Position numbers and translations under genes: made by a program. Shown one piece after another: positions 58,836 through 64,000 of a stretch of DNA of 64,000 bases (position 1 is the first letter of the stretch; the number at the start of each line of letters is the position of its first letter). This stretch comes from Siphonodentalium dalli (lineage: Eukaryota > Mollusca > Scaphopoda > Gadilida > Siphonodentaliidae). The notes under the pieces are model-generated. The model made no database searches. It was not told where the DNA came from and saw nothing but the letters and a program-made list of their open reading frames with translations. The DNA is taken from the NCBI GenBank assembly GCA_032622095.1, contig CP136069.1, positions 168,446,394-168,510,393 on the forward strand, in the 5' to 3' direction.

Positions 58836-60585
58836 TGTGGTTATTATATCACACCATCGTTGACTGACTGTTAGCATATTTTAATCTGTTGTGTACACTT
58901 GGGCGATTTATATTGGTCCACCGGGAGGTGTCAATTACCATGACTAATGACCATGAAGTGATAATTTCGTCTGACGCGTGTCTGTTCCCGGGTGTCCCAT
59001 CGCAGCCGGCATTTCATTAACAAAATTTGTGCATCTATTTACAATGCATAATATATATATTTACATGAATTATATTCAACTATGGTCGTATGGTATGCAT
59101 ACATGTACATCAGTATAATAATGTTCATAGTGTTCTCCTGCACTTAACTGTGAAAGACTGAAACCAAAGTTTCAGACAAACTAGGACAATCCGGTGTATG
59201 TGTAAGTTAGAAATCAGTTTCCACTCACGGGAAGTATATTAGTTATAAACGCTCTTTATCGACATACAACTTATAATATTTCGATATTTGCCTCCCACAA
59301 CTCAACAAAATGCAATGTTAAGAAGATAACAGTCCACTGGCATGTATGCTGGAATATGGGAATGAGGACAGACTACCATTGTTCATGGGTCATGTGCTTC
59401 CTTTGACCACCCAACTCGGCCTACAATAGTACAGCAAAGTGATTTATAATGATGCCCCTTGGGTATACGACTATCTGGTTGTACCACGAGGCATGATTGT
59501 GTTATATTGAGTAAACTCATAGGAATTTTTTCGAGAACAGACAAACACCTATCTGGACTAAGAGCCAGTCTGTTAGTTTTGATGAAAGGTGAATAACTCT
59601 ATATACTTGTATTTGGTACAATTAACCTCACCACCATAAAGACAGCAATTAGAAACACACAAAATGTCATCCCGTATATATGTTATCTTCGTCATCTACG
59701 TTGTATTTGTTAAAATGTTAATGGGAGAGGGGTGGATGTAAGTTGTTAAAATTTGTGCCCCTATCCCTCTTGTAATATTATATTACAATAAAATATGTTT
59801 TTAAAAAAGACACGATATAAGACTTATATATGTATTTAGGGTGGTGGGGACAATTGTGCAAAATTCCCCTGACTATATATCTCCTAGTTTTTTTTATTTT
59901 TATGCATTTTAGTTAAATAAAGTGGGAGTTTTGGGGTAAATAAGAGAATCTCTATCAATTAGTGGAAAATCTTCGGCGTGACGTCATCGCATGCGCTAAT
60001 ATTAAACGTGTGTCTTACCAATAATTATGAAGCTGATTTTGTGAGTTAATTATGTGATAAATATAGTTACGATGTACATGTAGGTTGTATACAATGCTAT
60101 GTATTGGCATCAAGCTAATACTATTCCGAAATTTGCCTTGCCAACTCAACATCATGCAATGTTAAAATAGCACATAACAGTCGGGAACATATGATTCAAT
60201 ATAACCATACTGTATTATATTGATGCCAAAGTAAGGTAGACATATATTTTGCATTGTGTTGTGTCAGGGACAGCCCGTCAATAATTATTAAAAAAACAGG
60301 CGTCCTATATGAACATATATTTTACCATTAACTTGTGATGAACGCTCTTTATTGGAATAATGCATAGCCCGTGCATACCATGTCCTCAACAGAACAACGA
60401 GATAGGACCGAAATAAGAACAGTCTCACGCATACAGCGATGCGTTCATAAGCACGGCGCTCTCGTCGCACACCGTTCCGATACGCGCGCCGAATCTGGAG
60501 CCTAATTAGCTACAGCGCCGATCACAGCGCGTTTACGTGCTGTATCTGGCGGGCCGGGTAAGCTCAGATCCGATATATCGTAGCG
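58836..60585. other. Unassigned; a diverged direct duplication
   Basis: TATTTCGATATTTGCCTCCC with AACTCAACA.AATGCAATGTTAA at about 59,275-59,322 recurs in diverged form at 60,125-60,165. AACGCTCTTTAT motifs are at 59248-59259 and 60341-60352. GC rises near 60,420-60,580 without a recognisable gene. Confidence 0.4.
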
Positions 60586-60829
60586 AGGAAGTATATTGTT
60601 TTTCTATTGGGGCCGTTTTCTGTTTAATTGAAAATACTCAGAAACTAATGGGAGCAGGACCGTGAAATCTCTAGGGAAAGTAGGCATCTAAGGGGTACAG
60701 AAAATGAAGATATCATGAGTTCGGCCCAACGCTTCACCACGGAGTGAATTAAAAAAAAATATATTTTTCACTATTATTATTATTATTAAAATACTCCACG
60801 CTTTTATAATCACTATATTTCGGAAAGTA
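60586..60829 (+). repeat. Third copy of the palindrome-arm 243 bp segment
   Basis: Runs from AGGAAGTATATTGTTTTTCT to ATTTCGGAAAGTA. It is about 95% similar to 40073-40315, with substitutions and a poly-A change near 60,747-60,756. It lacks the TACTTCCATGG... lead and the RT region, so the segment moves or duplicates independently of the rest of the arm. Confidence 0.85.
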
Positions 60830-61617
60830 GAATAAAGCTCTACACTATACTTATGTCGGTACATACCAGTTGGGGTGCAAACCTATTTTAGTTTGTTTAT
60901 AATGTATGTTTGAATATGACAGTGTAGTGGTAGCGCGGTCGTAAAGGAACGCCGTTGCTAGGGTAATTGTATACCAGTATTTATCTTCGATACGGCGGTC
61001 ATATAAGACCGACTAGAGACTTAATACTTTTGAATATTGTTACCAATATATAGGAGATGTATAATGCTGGATGAATGCATATCACGTAAGCATATGATCT
61101 CAGTTAAATCATACCGAAGAAAAGTGACTAGACACCCTCTCAGTGCCAATAGAGCCCGGGCCGATGAGGGTGTGGCCCGCCCCTTGGGCTCTCTGGCGAA
61201 TAAAAAAAGGTCTGTTCACATCATCAAAATCCGAACGTGGTCTGGGGAGGTCAATTTGTCAAAATAAAAGAGTGCATTGGCACCCTCTGCTGCTATATTG
61301 TAGATATAACGTTCTGACATTGTGATTTTCAAACCTACGATTTCCACTTAGACCTTGTGCGTGTAGATAGAACGTTCTTGCGCTACGGGCGAGTGATTGA
61401 TATGTTACTTCATAGTGTGCCATCTACGTTTGATAGAGTGATTTAAGGACTCATCATATTATGCGTGTGAGTTAGACCTTCGAGTTATGTCTCGTGTATT
61501 AACTTGCACTGCCCGATTTGACCTTAGACCGAACGAATCCCGATTTAGCTCAAAAACACAAAGCCATGCCGAGCCATTGTCACTACTTGTCCCAGAGTCT
61601 TGTCATATATCATGGAC
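60830..61617. other. Unassigned sequence
   Basis: Plus-strand frames at 61037-61325 overlap a GC-rich imperfect inverted segment (AGCCCGGGCC...GGCCCGCCCCTTGGGCT). No gene is supported. Confidence 0.35.
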
Positions 61618-61689
61618 TTAGATGTATCTGAGGAGGTTTATGTTATGGTAGAGACTTTTTTTGTTTAAATATTTGATTTTTGTGGGTGA

Positions 61690-61899
61690 ATTGTGGGTGA
61701 AGTGTGTAAGCGTGTCACTGTCCAAATCCCAATACTTTCCTAAATATGCCATGACTTCAATATATTTTGATCGTCTTTCCGCAACGTCCAGACACGATTT
61801 TTTCCTTTTTGGAAGGTAATCATTACCCGAGATTGAATGGAACCCAATAAGTGTATTCTTCTGTATGTTTGACATCTCGATATCACTAACTTGAATCAC
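61690..61899 (-). pseudogene. Fragment of FEN1/Asteroid-like element protein
   Basis: The minus-strand frame reads VIQVSDIEMSNIQKNTLIGF, HSISGNDYLP, then KSCLDVAERRSKYIEVMAYL and GKYWDL. The arrangement (IGxHSxSGNDY, then a basic patch, then a helix ending LGxxW) matches from memory a widespread invertebrate repeat-encoded family in which LxGxHAxTGCDxxSxFxGKGK is the hallmark, comparable to the XPG/FEN1 I-region. The residues between GNDY and the basic patch appear deleted, and nothing conserved follows. Probably a degraded piece of a mobile or multicopy gene. Confidence 0.5.
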
Positions 61900-62039
61900 C
61901 TGCCCATTAGCATAAAAATTGATAACTATTATCAGGGGAAATCATTTAACGTTTCCTCCATCGTGCATAAATGCCATCAACATGGAGAACTATATATTAG
62001 TATATCGTTGAGTTATTGTGGAAAGCAATAGCGACACAA
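61900..62039. other. Short unassigned spacer
   Basis: Nothing recognised between the protein fragment and the minisatellite. Confidence 0.3.
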
Positions 62040-63560
62040 GGTACAATCAACCCAGTAACATACAGTCACTCCATATATATACACATAAACAACACACAAA
62101 TGACAAGATAGTCACTCACTCTATACAAACACCTGAACCATGACAATAAAGTCACTACTGTATACATATTCACCACTTTCATGAGCATAAGTCAATCCTT
62201 GTATGCCTATTCGAGATAAATATATACACCCCATCCATGACCATAGAGTCACTCCATGTACATGTATACATATGCATATCGCCATTGGCCATATAGCCAC
62301 TCACTTTATATACGTAACCATCACCCACGTGCCACGATCATATATATCCACAATCATGTATACCTGTACACTCCCACACATGCATGCCAATACATCCATG
62401 CACACATGTAGGCACACTAGGTATACCCATACACCTGACCATGACCATATAGTCACCCATGTGTACCTATTCAACGCATTCGTGATCATACAGTCAATAC
62501 ATATTCACCTCACTATTGGTCATCGGTCACTCGCTGTATAAATGTTCACCAAACCCATGGCAAAATAGCCACGCAAGTTATACATTTACTCACAACCATG
62601 ACCATAGAATCACTCCAGTTAAACATATGCACCTCATTAATGGCGATATAGCCACTCACTTTATGCACATATCTCTCCATAACCATAGCCACACTTGTGT
62701 ATATCCGTACACTCTACACATGACCACACATCCATGCAGGCCCACTAGGTTACGGCATACTCCTACACCTGACCCATAACCATATACATGTCATTATAGT
62801 CACTTCCTGTATACCTATTCATCACATTCATGCGCATACAGTCACTCCTTGTATACCTGTTCACCTCACCATTTGCCATACAGTGAGTCCCTGAAAACAT
62901 ATGCAACTCACTATTCGCCATAGAGTCACTCACTGTATACATATTTGCCATGTCAGTAGTCATATATCCACTCGATATATACACATATACATTCACACAT
63001 GACCATGCACACGCTTGTCAATGACGATTCAGCATACATCAGGTACACATTATGGCTACTGCCATTCCATGTACACATATATGCATTACACATAGCTGCC
63101 CATCGATTTATCCATTCACCCCACCATGATCATACAGCCAACACATGTACGTCATATACATAAATATACACCTACACATGGCAATACAGTCACACCATGT
63201 ACACATGTGGATCCCACCCATGGCCATGCAGTCACTCCATATATACATCAGCAGACATATTACCATGTATGCACTCTCGTTAATTACATAAACCACACCA
63301 ATGCCCATTAAGCCACATTGTGTACACATGTACTGGGTAGTCATAACTATAAAAACCATACAGTCACTCCCTGTATACCTATTCACCTCACACATGACCA
63401 TACACTCACTCCTTGCATACATATACATCTCGCCATGCACACCCCGTTCATGACCATATTGCTAATCATATACACCTATTTACATCATTCATGACCATAC
63501 AGTAACTCCATTTCTACATATTCACCTCACCTATGATCACACGGTAACTCCCATATTGCC
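62040..63560 (+). repeat. ~45-50 bp degenerate minisatellite
   Basis: The unit is close to ATGACCATACAGTCACTCC followed by TGTATACCTATTCACCTCACC, repeated about 30 times with much variation in length. Open frames rich in His, Thr and Tyr on both strands are products of the repeat. Confidence 0.85.
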
Positions 63561-64000
63561 ATCTTGACCTCCATCCTATATCGTGTTGATCAATTGTTAT
63601 CCTAGTAGGTCAGAATGGCCACAGATTATGATTAATTTCAGTTCCATTTCAAAGTTCTGCCCATTTATTAAAAAAATATAGCCAGTATCCAAAGAGGTTC
63701 TCGGAAAAAAAAACCCAGATAAGGCAACTTTAAAATTTATTTGTTATGCACCATAAGGAAATGAGACAACCAGAATAGAACATTTAGTTATCAGTTGATT
63801 AGCTAACATGTAAAATAACCAAGTTAATCACAATTTGCTACATTTTCGGAAACGCAGAAAATAATGTTCGAGATATATGTAAAAAATGGTTGCCATTTTG
63901 GAAGCCTCATACATGTATGGTCCACATTCGAGAAAAGTGAATTAATATAAGGAATGCAGCGACAAAGAACGCTCTTTATGTTTACTATCATAATATAAAC
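63561..64000. other. Unassigned right edge
   Basis: AT-rich DNA with one AACGCTCTTTAT motif at 63968-63979. Nothing else recognised. Confidence 0.4.

Noticed and set aside
62203-63440. His/Thr/Tyr-rich frames up to 112 codons
   Set aside because: They follow the minisatellite period and are open on both strands.
1-64000. CRISPR array or prokaryotic operon
   Set aside because: Repeat periods, spacer divergence and absence of dense ORFs do not fit; all arrays are satellites or foldbacks.

Overview
The window looks like nuclear DNA of an animal. It is AT-rich, contains almost no long open reading frames, and is packed with tandem arrays, foldback (hairpin) elements, TIR elements and decayed non-LTR retrotransposons. 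The only plausible host coding pieces are short exons bounded by good splice sites. The mix of repeats (CAACGTTGG-type arrays, CR1/L2/Jockey-like reverse transcriptases with a C-terminal Cys/His motif, TTAA-flanked TIR elements) fits a marine invertebrate. A mollusc or a cephalochordate is possible, but the sequence alone does not fix the species. No bacterial operon, CRISPR array, rRNA gene or intact tRNA gene is visible.

Layout. 0.62-2.83 kb: tandem array of about 170 bp units that switches strand near 2.03 kb. 3.26-4.03 kb: TIR element. 5.13-13.0 kb: mostly unique DNA with three hairpin elements and a candidate minus-strand gene. That gene would have an N-terminal hydrophobic exon at 12.4-12.6 kb, a small exon at 8.2 kb and two Thr-rich mucin-like exons at 7.5 and 6.4 kb whose splice phases agree. 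14.3-15.7 kb: tandem repeats enclosing a nested GC-rich foldback cluster. 15.7-21.0 kb: a large satellite of about 150 bp monomers with higher-order repetition, interrupted by about 1 kb that holds a hairpin. 22.3-30.5 kb: two CAACGTTGG-rich arrays whose outer ends are inverted copies of each other, flanked by a second direct repeat; between them are poly-C-studded repeats, a TTAA-flanked TIR element and candidate exons on both strands. 33.7 kb: a good 69 bp minus-strand exon. 34.1-34.8 kb: nested hairpins. 37.4-38.9 kb: degenerate tandem units with ATGGCGGCC-like cores.

The most striking object is a giant, nearly perfect palindrome. The left arm is 39,164-44,567, the right arm 44,948-50,352, and the spacer is 380 bp. 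Each arm of about 5.4 kb carries the same decayed non-LTR retrotransposon with a 491-codon reverse-transcriptase ORF, so the two copies face each other tail to tail. I found only two substitutions and one homopolymer length change between the arms. To the right lie degenerate tandem duplications with two more RT tails, a 970 bp TTAA-flanked element, a third copy of a 244 bp segment of the palindrome arm (60.6 kb), a fragment of a FEN1/Asteroid-like element protein (61.7 kb) and a 1.5 kb minisatellite (62.0-63.6 kb).

The mobile and repeated sequences explain most of the open frames. The host-gene exons are candidates from splice-site and phase reading only and need transcript support.
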